From Salinibacter altiplanensis (lineage in GTDB: Bacteria > Bacteroidota > Rhodothermia > Rhodothermales > Salinibacteraceae): a DNA stretch of 33,303 bases. A program made the translations under genes and the position numbers. Below, piece by piece: positions 1-6,708 of the stretch. The notes under the pieces are model-generated. The model had not been told where the DNA came from and made no database searches. It worked only from the letters and a program-made list of their open reading frames with translations. Position 1 is the stretch's first letter. Each line of letters opens with the position of its first letter. The stretch spans positions 1-33,303 of the forward strand of contig NZ_NCQY01000013.1 of NCBI RefSeq assembly GCF_002894645.1, written 5' to 3'.

Positions 1-89
1 GGGTGCGATTTCGTTACTCGTATCTGGTGTGGTCATATCCGATTGGAGTTATGAGTAGCAATTCAGTGAGGGAAAACTCTATAGATCCA

Positions 90-109
90 TTCCGTGTTGT
101 ATCACGGAA
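90..109. repeat. Perfect inverted repeat, possible operator or RNA hairpin
   Basis: TTCCGTG and CACGGAA form a perfect 7-base inverted repeat around a 6-base spacer (TTGTAT). There is no T-run on either side, so it is not a typical intrinsic terminator. It could be a protein-binding site for a gene lying to the left of the window. Function unknown. Confidence 0.4.
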
Positions 110-191
110 GCGTTCGGCATAACCCATAATTATACGTCGGTCGACGGGTCGTACAGACACCGATTCGCCCTAACCCATTCGCGTGCAAAAC

Positions 192-234
192 GTTGCAAAA
201 TCAAGCAATCCTGTACAGGGAGTGCCGTACAGGA
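192..234 (-). terminator. Probable terminator of the glgC-glgA operon
   Basis: Read on the minus strand, TCCTGTAC and GTACAGGA form a perfect 8-base stem around a 10-base loop. It starts 88 bases after the glgA stop. The sequence that follows is T-rich but interrupted (TTGCTTGATTTT). The imperfect T-run makes the call moderate. Confidence 0.4.
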
Positions 235-322
235 CCGACCGGGCGACGATGAGTCGGGGCCCGAGGACGACGGTCCTCCAACCCCCGACCGGGATGCGAC
301 ACGGGCCGGGGGCGTACGGCCG

Positions 323-1552
323 TCAGGAGCGCCCGTCCTCCACCAGCGACTTGTAGAAGTCCAGCGTCTGCTCCGCGATGGCGGTCCAGCTGAACTGCGC
401 CTCCACGCGCCGCCGCGCCGCGGTGCCCATCCGGTCGCGCCGGTCCGGATCGGCCATGAGGGCATTCACCCCGTCGGCCAGGCCGTGGGCGAAGGCCTCA
501 GGGTCGGCGGGCTCCACGTCGTCGCCGCCCGTCGGGTCCACGTCCACCAGCAGCCCCGTCTCGTCGGGCACCACGATCTCGGGGATGCCGCCGACGCGCG
601 AGGCCACGACCGGCGTTTCGCAGGCCATCGCCTCCAGGTTGATGATGCCGAACGGCTCGTACACGCTGGGGCAGACGAAGACCGACGCGTGCGAGTACAT
701 CGTGATCACGTCCTCGCGCGGTAGCATCTCGGCGAGCCACACGATTCGGTTGTCGGTCTCGGCCCGGGCCGTCTCTACCCGGCGTTCCATCTCGGCCCCG
801 ATCTCGTCGGTGTCCGGGGCGCCCGCGCAGAGGACGACCTGAATGTCGTCGTCGAAGTGGTGGATCGCCTCCACGAGGTGCAGGATGCCCTTCTGCCGCG
901 TGATGCGGCCCACGAACAGGACGAAGGGCCGGTCGGGGTCCACGCCGTAGTCCGCCAGCACGGACCGGTCGGGGCGCGGGCGGTACTGGTCGATGTCGAT
1001 GCCGTTGTGGATGACTTCCGTCTGGGCCCCGCCGACGTCGTACAGGGTCTGCACGTCCTCTTTCATGGCGCCGGAGACGGCCACGACGCCGTCCGCGGTC
1101 TCGTAGGCGGTCTGCTCCACCCAGGAGGAGCCGTCGTAGCCCCGCCCGAGCTGCTCGCGCTTCCAGGGGCGGTGCGGCTCCAGGGAGTGGGTGGTGAGCA
1201 CCAGCCGCCCGCCGGTCAGCTGCTTGGCGAGGCACCCGGCGAGGTGCGAGTACCAGGTGTGGCCGTGGATGATGTCGGCGTCGGCCACGGAGCCGGCCAT
1301 GACCAGGTCGCGCGCCATCGCGTCCATGAACTTGGCGTGCCGCTCGTCCTGGTGGGGCACCTCGACGTCGGGCGCTACGCCCCGCACCCGCAGGTTGTCG
1401 TCCGTCTCGTCCTGGTCCCCGAAGCAGAGCACCTCGATCTCGTGCTTCCGGTCGTCCAGGGCGGCCAGCTCGCGGGTCAGGTACTCCACGTGCACGCCGG
1501 CCCCGCCGTAGACGTTGGGCGGGTATTCGTTGGTGAGGATTACGATTTTCAT
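323..1552 (-). CDS. glgA: GT4-family glycogen synthase (ADP-glucose type) or maltose-1-phosphate synthase
   Basis: This cytoplasmic GT-B fold glycosyltransferase of 409 aa transfers glucose from ADP-glucose. What is seen: an N-terminal strand starting MKIVILTNEYPPN with a glycine-rich loop (YGGAGVHVEYL) that binds the acceptor side, then the donor half with GRITRQKGILHLVEA and the E-x7-E nucleotide-sugar motif in VYEPFGIINLEAMACETPVV. Its length and motifs fit the shorter actinobacterial/archaeal-type glycogen synthases (GT4), not the longer GT5 GlgA of enterobacteria. Members of this GT4 group include GlgM, which makes alpha-maltose-1-phosphate for the GlgE route, so that role is a real alternative. 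The ATG at 1552 is preferred over an in-frame start 33 bases upstream because the protein then begins at the first beta strand. It lies 118 bases downstream of glgC on the same strand, which supports a two-gene storage-glucan operon. The leader is pyrimidine-rich with no Shine-Dalgarno. Confidence 0.9.
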   Translation of the reverse strand: MKIVILTNEYPPNVYGGAGVHVEYLTRELAALDDRKHEIEVLCFGDQDETDDNLRVRGVAPDVEVPHQDERHAKFMDAMARDLVMAGSVADADIIHGHTWYSHLAGCLAKQLTGGRLVLTTHSLEPHRPWKREQLGRGYDGSSWVEQTAYETADGVVAVSGAMKEDVQTLYDVGGAQTEVIHNGIDIDQYRPRPDRSVLADYGVDPDRPFVLFVGRITRQKGILHLVEAIHHFDDDIQVVLCAGAPDTDEIGAEMERRVETARAETDNRIVWLAEMLPREDVITMYSHASVFVCPSVYEPFGIINLEAMACETPVVASRVGGIPEIVVPDETGLLVDVDPTGGDDVEPADPEAFAHGLADGVNALMADPDRRDRMGTAARRRVEAQFSWTAIAEQTLDFYKSLVEDGRS

Positions 1553-1670
1553 AGGTACGAGGGGAGAGGTGCGTGGGAAGAGCAAAGATTATGGGAGGAA
1601 TGGGCTGGCGAGGAAGCGGTTTAGGGGATGGGTTCCCTCTTCCCGCTTTCCCATTTCCCCTTCCCTGCAG

Positions 1671-2954
1671 TCAAATAATGGTGTCGTCCGGAATGTGGGT
1701 GTTTTTCGGGATGACGACGATCCCGTCCCGGATGTGGTAGAGGTCCTCCTCGGCCTCCTGCACGTTGTCCTGGTTCTTGATGATGCAGCGCTTGCCGATC
1801 GAGACGTTTTTGTCGATGATGGCGCCCTCGACGTACGACTCTTCCCCGATCCCGGGATCGGCCGGGCCCTCCACGAAGCCGCGCTCTTCCATCTCGTGCC
1901 ACCGGAAGTGGTCGGCGCCCATCATGACCGTGTTCTTGAGGGTCGTGTCCGGGCCCACGTACGAGCGGATGCCGACGACGGACTGGGACACCTGGCTGTT
2001 CTCGAGGAGGCTCCCCTCGGCGATCAGCGAGTTCTGGACGCTGGAGTTTTGAAGCTTCGCCGGGGGCAGCATGCGGGCGCGGGTGTAGAGGGGGCGGTTC
2101 GGGTCGTAGAGGCTGAAGGGGGGCTCCGGCTCCGCCAGCATCAGGTTGGCCTCGTAGAAGGAGCGGATGGTCCCGATGTCGCTCCAGTAGCCGGAGAACG
2201 GATAGCTCGCCACCCGCATCTTGTCGATGGCCTTCGGAATGATCTGGTTGCCAAAGTCGTGGTCGTCCGGGTTGGCGTCGAGCAGCTCGCGCAGGGGCTC
2301 GCGGTCGAAGATGTACATCCCCATCGAGGCGTGGTACACGCGGCCCTCGTCTTCGAGCGCCGGGCGGACGGGGCTGTCCAGGCCGTCGAGCTCATCGCGG
2401 TCGGGCTTCTCGTGAAACTCGGTGATGATGTGCTCGTCGTCGGTCTTCAGGATGCCGAAGGACGTGGCATCGTCGGCGGTCACCGGAATGGTGCCGAGGG
2501 TGACGTCCGCGTCCGTCTCGCGGTGGTGGGCCAGCATCTTGCGATAGTCCATCGAGTACAGCTGGTCCCCCGACAGGATAAGCACGTGGCGGTGCCGGTG
2601 GCCCTCAATGTGGGGGAGGCTGCGGCGCACCGCGTCGGCGGTGCCCTGGAACCAGTTCTTGGACGACGGGGTCTGCTCGGCCGCCAGGATGGACACGAAG
2701 CCGTTGCTGAAGCGGTCAAACTGGTAGGCGCGGGCCAGGTGGCGGTTGAGGCTGGCCGAGTTGTACTGGGTAAGGACGAAGATGCGGGTGATCCCCGAGT
2801 TGATGCTCGTGGAGACGGGCACGTCGATCAGGCGGTAGCGCCCGGCGAGGGGCACGGCCGGCTTGGCGCGCAGCTTGGTGAGGGGGTAGAGACGGGTGCC
2901 TTTTCCGCCGCCGAGGATGACGGTGAGGATGGAGTTGTCGAGCGACGTGGACAT
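1671..2954 (-). CDS. glgC: Glucose-1-phosphate adenylyltransferase (ADP-glucose pyrophosphorylase)
   Basis: It makes ADP-glucose and pyrophosphate from ATP and glucose-1-phosphate, the committed step of bacterial glycogen synthesis. The 427 aa protein has the nucleotidyltransferase signature [12 protein letters not shown] near residue 15, followed by [51 protein letters not shown] and [17 protein letters not shown]. All of these are hallmarks of GlgC active-site and glucose-1-phosphate contacts. The C-terminal third is a left-handed beta-helix ([19 protein letters not shown] and following), as in the family. Length matches the usual 400-430 aa. It is the first gene of the glgC-glgA pair. The start at 2954 directly precedes the first beta strand. 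The 26 bases before the ATG are almost all C and T and contain no Shine-Dalgarno. The enzyme is usually allosterically controlled by glycolytic intermediates, but effector residues were not checked here. Confidence 0.96.
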   Translation of the reverse strand: MSTSLDNSILTVILGGGKGTRLYPLTKLRAKPAVPLAGRYRLIDVPVSTSINSGITRIFVLTQYNSASLNRHLARAYQFDRFSNGFVSILAAEQTPSSKNWFQGTADAVRRSLPHIEGHRHRHVLILSGDQLYSMDYRKMLAHHRETDADVTLGTIPVTADDATSFGILKTDDEHIITEFHEKPDRDELDGLDSPVRPALEDEGRVYHASMGMYIFDREPLRELLDANPDDHDFGNQIIPKAIDKMRVASYPFSGYWSDIGTIRSFYEANLMLAEPEPPFSLYDPNRPLYTRARMLPPAKLQNSSVQNSLIAEGSLLENSQVSQSVVGIRSYVGPDTTLKNTVMMGADHFRWHEMEERGFVEGPADPGIGEESYVEGAIIDKNVSIGKRCIIKNQDNVQEAEEDLYHIRDGIVVIPKNTHIPDDTII

Positions 2955-3396
2955 GGGAAGAAAAAAGGTAGGGGAAGGGCCATGACACCCTGTGTAGGGC
3001 GGGGCTACGTCCTGGGGGCTTCAAGAAAGAAACCCGTCCGGTATGATGCAATGACAGTGAAACAGACCCGTCGCGGGTGAGAGCCTCCCCTGACAGACGC
3101 GGGCGCCGGTACGTCTCGGTGCCGGACAGGGGCCGCTACCGGAGCAGTCGGAGGGGGGACGGCCAACGGTCAGCACGAGACCTGACATTATCATAGTGGC
3201 GATTGGCACACGGCCCCGGTCACGGCCTTGCCCGAGGAGTAGACGAGCGCGATGCCCAGGGCGCCATCTGGTAACCAGAGCGGGCACCTTCTCGTTCGGC
3301 CCCATCGAGGACGAAGAAGGTGTGTCGACAAAACTCTCCCTCGGGCCGTGCGTGAGAGGGCAGCGAACACGATCTGTCCCCATCCGCCTCGCTCCC
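2955..3396. other. Intergenic region between divergent glgC and a membrane-protein gene
   Basis: This 442-base gap separates glgC (minus) from the small membrane protein (plus), so it should hold promoters for both. Open frames cross it, but their translations are Arg/Pro-rich with no family resemblance. I could not find a convincing -35/-10 pair. A local AT-rich patch at about 3183-3200 (ATTATCATAG) is the best candidate for a control element. Confidence 0.4.
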
Positions 3397-3876
3397 ATGA
3401 TCTTCTCCGTTCTCGTCACGCTCCACATCATCACGGCCGCCGCGTGGTTTGGGCTGGGCCTCCGTCTCGCGGGACGGGCCCGCGCAGTGCTCGACCAGGG
3501 CGGGGGGGGCGGAGTTGCGCTCGCAAACGACGGGGCGGCCACCGTGCGCCAGATGAACATCTTCGCGGTGCTGACCCTCCTGTTCTCACTCGGGGCGTTC
3601 GTGGCGGGTGGGCACTTTGCTGCCTACGGGCCGCTCTACCACACGTCCGTCACCCTCATCGTGCTGTTTGCGGCCGATCAGCTTTTCGTCATCCGGCCGG
3701 GCTGGAATACGCTCCGGGCGTTCGTGACCGGGGAGGGCGGTGGGTCGCTCGGCGCCGACGCGGCCGACGCGGCGCGAAAGAAAGTGGCCATCGGGACCGG
3801 CGTGGGCCACCTGCTGTGGGTCGTCATGCTCGTCCTGATGCTCTGGAATCGGTACCTGGGGGTGTACTTCGCGTAG
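3397..3876 (+). CDS. Small integral membrane protein, function unknown
   Basis: The predicted protein has 159 aa with about four membrane-spanning segments. They lie at residues ~1-23 (IFSVLVTLHIITAAAWFGLGL), ~50-70 (after RQMNIFAVLTLLFSLGAFVAG), ~78-95 (HTSVTLIVLFAADQLFVI) and ~135-155 (GVGHLLWVVMLVLMLWN). The opening LHIITAAAWFGLG pattern, a His followed by a Trp-Phe-Gly in the first helix, resembles small DUF2269/CopD-like membrane proteins, but no catalytic motif is recognised. The frame is open further upstream to 3196. The ATG at 3397 is chosen because the upstream residues are Arg/Pro-rich and the first helix begins immediately after it. It is convergent with the nitrilase gene, with only 31 bases between the stops. 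Confidence 0.7.
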   Translation: MIFSVLVTLHIITAAAWFGLGLRLAGRARAVLDQGGGGGVALANDGAATVRQMNIFAVLTLLFSLGAFVAGGHFAAYGPLYHTSVTLIVLFAADQLFVIRPGWNTLRAFVTGEGGGSLGADAADAARKKVAIGTGVGHLLWVVMLVLMLWNRYLGVYFA

Positions 3877-3907
3877 CAGGAGGGCGGCGCGGACGGGGCC
3901 GACGCAT

Positions 3908-4759
3908 TCAGTCCGTCCGGTCCGACGCGACGGCCACGGCGCCCTGCTCGTACTGGTCCGGGCGGCGGTGGCGAAGGAACAGCTGGCGGGCCGGGGCCTC
4001 GGCCGTCCGGGCGAGGTCGACCGAGGCGTGCAGGGTGGTTTCGTCGGCGCCGGGGGCCTGAGCGAGGACCGCCCCGAGCGGGCCCGTCACGAAGGAGCGG
4101 CCGGCAAACTGCATGTTGCCCTCCGTTCCCGTTCGGTTGGCGAGGGCCGTAAAAAACCCGTGCTGGAGCGCGGCCGTCCGAAGCTCGGCCTCGTACATCC
4201 CCTCCGGCCACTCGCCGACGGTTCCGGCCTGGGGCACCACCACGAGGTCGGCGTCCTGCAGGGCCAGGGCCCGCAGGTACTCGGGGTAGTGCCGGTCGTA
4301 GCAGATGGCCACGCCGATTCGTCCGGCGGCCGTGTCGTAGACCGGCGCGCCGGTGTCGCCCGGGGCGTAGTAGCCCTGCTCGTGAAAGCGGTCGTACGCG
4401 GTGATGTGCATCATGCGGGTGCGGCCGAGCAGCGTGCCGTCCGCGTCGAAGACGGGGGAGGTGTCGAACGTACGGTCCCCGGCCCGCTCCATCAGGTTGA
4501 AGACGACGACCACCCCACCGTCGGCGGCGGCTGTGGCCAGGGCCTCCGTGGTGGGGCCCGGCACCGGCTCGGCCAGGTCGAGGGCGCTCTGGTCGCGGTC
4601 CGTCACCGGCACCCGCGGATAGAACGGCGTGAACGAGAGCTCGGGGAAGACGACGAGGTCGGCCCCGGCGTCGGCGGCCGCCCGCACGGCCCGAACTCCC
4701 TGTTCGACCGCGGTCGAGGCCGGAGACGAGACGGCGTGCTGTACGAGGGCGATGTTCAT
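3908..4759 (-). CDS. Nitrilase-superfamily C-N hydrolase, N-carbamoylputrescine-amidase-like, catalytic Lys replaced
   Basis: A 283 aa cytoplasmic carbon-nitrogen hydrolase fold. Members cleave amides or nitriles with a Glu-Lys-Cys triad. Seen here are the glutamate (E40 in VVFPELSF), the nucleophile cysteine (C153 in GVAICYDRHYPEYLRAL) and the usual second glutamate region (E127 in FHEQGYYAPGD). The segment that normally reads R-K-x-H-[IL] reads R-M-M-H-I at 115-119, so the expected catalytic lysine is a methionine (M116). The overall pattern is closest to N-carbamoylputrescine amidase/beta-ureidopropionase relatives; the substrate cannot be assigned. The ATG at 4759 starts directly at the first beta strand (MNIALVQHAV); the long open frame upstream is not protein-like. 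The gene lies downstream of a SPOR lipoprotein gene on the same strand with a 212-base gap, so co-transcription is uncertain. The activity may be altered or lost. Confidence 0.85.
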   Translation of the reverse strand: MNIALVQHAVSSPASTAVEQGVRAVRAAADAGADLVVFPELSFTPFYPRVPVTDRDQSALDLAEPVPGPTTEALATAAADGGVVVVFNLMERAGDRTFDTSPVFDADGTLLGRTRMMHITAYDRFHEQGYYAPGDTGAPVYDTAAGRIGVAICYDRHYPEYLRALALQDADLVVVPQAGTVGEWPEGMYEAELRTAALQHGFFTALANRTGTEGNMQFAGRSFVTGPLGAVLAQAPGADETTLHASVDLARTAEAPARQLFLRHRRPDQYEQGAVAVASDRTD

Positions 4760-4971
4760 CGTTAGCGGTGGAGGGCGTGTGAGCGAGGAGGGTGGAGCGA
4801 GGGGGGGAGTGGGAGTCGGCGTTCTTGGAGTCTGTTTTGCTTTATCGCTCGGGCACCCCAGAGAGTCCTTCCTCCCCCCGATTGGGGCGCTGCGAGCGGC
4901 CTTGACGGGCTGCAAATCGTGCCATCCATTCTCGCCCTCGCGATCCGCCCCAACATCAACACACCAGACTC

Positions 4972-5397
4972 TTAGGGGGCGGCGTCGGGCCGGCTGGGGG
5001 CGACGAAGGCGTCCGGAAATGCCGACCGGGCGGCGTCGAGGACGGCTTCGGCCTGCGCCTCCGTGGCGAAGGGACCGAGCCGCACGCGGTAGAAGGGCGC
5101 CTTCCACGCAATCGTGACGGGCGTCTCGGAAGAGCGGGCCTTCTGGACAAGCGGGGGACGGTCCGCCGAGGATTGCTCGCGCCACCACCGTTCGGCCCGC
5201 CCGAGGGTCTCGGCCGCTCGGGTTTTGTCCTCCGTGAGGCGGAGCTGCACGTGATAGTGGCGAGCGTCCGAGTGGGCCCCCGAAGAGGGGCCGGTCGACT
5301 CCGGAGCAGGGCCGGAACAGGCGCCGATCAGTCCCCCGCCCAGGCACACAAATCCCAGGGTCCACAACGCTCGGAGCATGGAGTCCCGCGTGGGCAT
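4972..5397 (-). CDS. SPOR-domain lipoprotein
   Basis: A 141 aa exported lipoprotein. The N-terminal hydrophobic segment ends in the lipobox LIGAC (cysteine near residue 27), which predicts lipid anchoring in the envelope. A short polar Ser/Pro/Gly linker follows. The remainder (about residues 45-135) has the SPOR pattern: YHVQLRL, a helix rich in Ala/Glu, then FYRVRLGPFATEAQAEAVLDAAR and a closing strand. SPOR domains bind denuded peptidoglycan at division sites. The start may be the ATG at 5397 or the one six codons later at 5379; both keep the signal peptide. It is divergent from the DUF6503-like lipoprotein gene. The domain call is based on sequence pattern only. Confidence 0.75.
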   Translation of the reverse strand: MPTRDSMLRALWTLGFVCLGGGLIGACSGPAPESTGPSSGAHSDARHYHVQLRLTEDKTRAAETLGRAERWWREQSSADRPPLVQKARSSETPVTIAWKAPFYRVRLGPFATEAQAEAVLDAARSAFPDAFVAPSRPDAAP

Positions 5398-5627
5398 GCA
5401 GGCGATGAGAGCCAGGTATGGACCAGGCGCTGTGAATCAAGGACGCGACTCGGCCTTTACGCATCGCCGCGGCGTGCGGTTCAGGGACGGAACGATCGAT
5501 CCTGGCGTTTGCCCCGAGGGGGACGGGCGACGCGGCCCCGGTGCAACTCGACCGGGGGCGGGCGATTAGAGGAGTCCGACGTCCCAGCTCGTCGTCCTGT
5601 CTCCTTTCCCAGTCGCCCCCACTCTGC

Positions 5628-6395
5628 ATGCGTCGTTTCCCACACGCTCTCCCCGCTGTGGTTTTCGTGCTTCTCCTCGGGGCCTGTACTGCTCCGGAGT
5701 CGCCGCCGTCCGCGGCCGTGGTCATCGACAGTGCCCGAGCCGCCCACGGAGCGTCGGTGCTCGACCGGGCCGTCGTTACGCTTGACTTCCGGGGCGACGC
5801 GTATCGCCTCCGGCAGGATGGAGGGGATTTTCACTACCGGCGCGCCTCCACCGACTCGCTGGGCCGGTCCGTGACGGAGGGCCTGACGAACGACGGGCGC
5901 TACCGCGTCGTGGAGGGAGACACCGTGTCGCTCTCTGCGTCCGAGCGAGCCGCCGTGGAGACGACGGTCAACTCGGTGGCCTACTTTGCCCTGCTGCCCG
6001 CGCCGCTCGGGGACCCTGCCGTGCAGCCCACGTACAGCGGCCGTGACACGATCGACGGCGTGCCGTACCATCGGGTGAAGGTAACCTTTCAACAGGAGGA
6101 CGGTGGCCCCGACTGGGAAGACGTATTTGTGTACTGGTTCCGCGTCGACACGTACGACATGGACTACCTGGCGTACGCCTACGGGCAGGGCCCCGAGGAA
6201 GAGGCCGGCACGCGCTTCCGGGAGGCCTACAATGTGCGGCGTCGCGGTGGTGTCCGTGTGGCGGACTACCACAACTACACGGCCGATTCCCTGACCGCAG
6301 ACCAGCTGGCCCGGTATCCGGATCTGTTGGAGAGCGGCGCCCTGGAGCGGGTGTCCGAGATTGAGATTGACAGCGTGCAGGTCCGCCCGCTTTAA
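5628..6395 (+). CDS. DUF6503-like lipoprotein
   Basis: A 255 aa predicted lipoprotein with a signal peptide MRRFPHALPAVVFVLLLGAC, lipobox LLGAC and lipidated Cys at residue 20. The mature part opens with VVIDSARAAHGASVLDRAVVTLDFRGDAYRL and continues with paired beta strands, including DTIDGVPYHRVKVTFQQ and VFVYWFRVDTYDMDYLAY. This resembles the Bacteroidota DUF6503 family, whose fold is related to periplasmic lipoprotein-sorting beta half-barrels. No enzymatic residues are recognised. The frame is open upstream to 5541, but the ATG at 5628 starts exactly at the signal peptide. The pyrimidine-rich leader contains no Shine-Dalgarno. It is upstream of the TonB receptor on the same strand with a 313-base gap that has its own promoter-like signals, so it is probably a separate unit. 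Confidence 0.75.
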   Translation: MRRFPHALPAVVFVLLLGACTAPESPPSAAVVIDSARAAHGASVLDRAVVTLDFRGDAYRLRQDGGDFHYRRASTDSLGRSVTEGLTNDGRYRVVEGDTVSLSASERAAVETTVNSVAYFALLPAPLGDPAVQPTYSGRDTIDGVPYHRVKVTFQQEDGGPDWEDVFVYWFRVDTYDMDYLAYAYGQGPEEEAGTRFREAYNVRRRGGVRVADYHNYTADSLTADQLARYPDLLESGALERVSEIEIDSVQVRPL

Positions 6396-6708
6396 CGGAG
6401 GGGCCCTAAGACGTCCCCGGCGCGATGTTGCGGCAGGAGAGAGTCCAGACGGGACCATGAGCTTTGAAAAACATGTCCCAGGGATGTAACGAGGCATTAC
6501 GAAACCATTATTCTGAAATTAAAGGTGTGCGAGACATAGCATCTTAAAGGAATGAGGGTGGCAAAAGTGAGAGGTGGCCTGTATCGTTTGAGTGGTTATC
6601 ACTCCAAGTCTAGTCTCCTGGTTGTCCTGGGCGATACAGGCAAAAGCCGTTTCGGATCACAGGACTAGCACCCCACTCATCTACGAACCACCAACCATTC
6701 CGTCCATC
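6396..6708. other. AT-richer upstream region of the TonB receptor gene
   Basis: This 313-base gap contains no credible gene. Around 6480-6560 the sequence is unusually A/T-rich for this window. A promoter-like pair and an overlapping palindrome lie at 6588-6616 and are listed separately. A long 5' untranslated leader of roughly 85 bases would result from that promoter. Confidence 0.4.
6588..6616 (+). promoter_or_regulatory. Candidate promoter with overlapping palindrome upstream of TonB receptor
   Basis: TTGAGT (6588-6593) and TAGTCT (6611-6616) are separated by 17 bases, a sigma70-like spacing with moderate matches. A perfect 5-base inverted repeat, GAGTG-GTTAT-CACTC (6590-6604), overlaps the -35 and spacer, where a repressor could sit. 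Whether the main sigma factor of this organism prefers such boxes is not known from the sequence. Confidence 0.3.

Larger units (their letters stand above)
1..322. other. AT-richer intergenic region at left edge
   Basis: No convincing complete gene is visible here, and the first 180 bases are clearly richer in A/T than the rest of the window. Reading frame 2 from the left edge is open to a TAG at 56-58 and encodes a short hydrophobic stretch. This could be the C-terminal tail of a plus-strand gene cut by the window edge, but 18 codons are too few to decide. The region also holds a perfect palindrome (90-109) and a hairpin (209-234) just downstream of glgA. A TATAAT on the minus strand (129-134) has no good -35 partner. 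Confidence 0.5.

Noticed and set aside
129-134. TATAAT on the minus strand at the left edge
   Set aside because: It has no acceptable -35 box at 16-18 bases, and it lies downstream of glgA where no minus-strand gene start is visible.
1515-3080. 521-codon plus-strand frame antisense to glgC
   Set aside because: It mirrors glgC codons and shows only Val/Asp/Gly/His-rich low-information sequence, typical of a shadow frame.
3908-5725. Very long minus-strand open frame (605 codons) covering the nitrilase gene and the SPOR gene region
   Set aside because: Only the last 283 codons from ATG 4759 look like protein. The upstream part is Arg/Pro/Gly-rich and lies across the SPOR lipoprotein gene in another frame.
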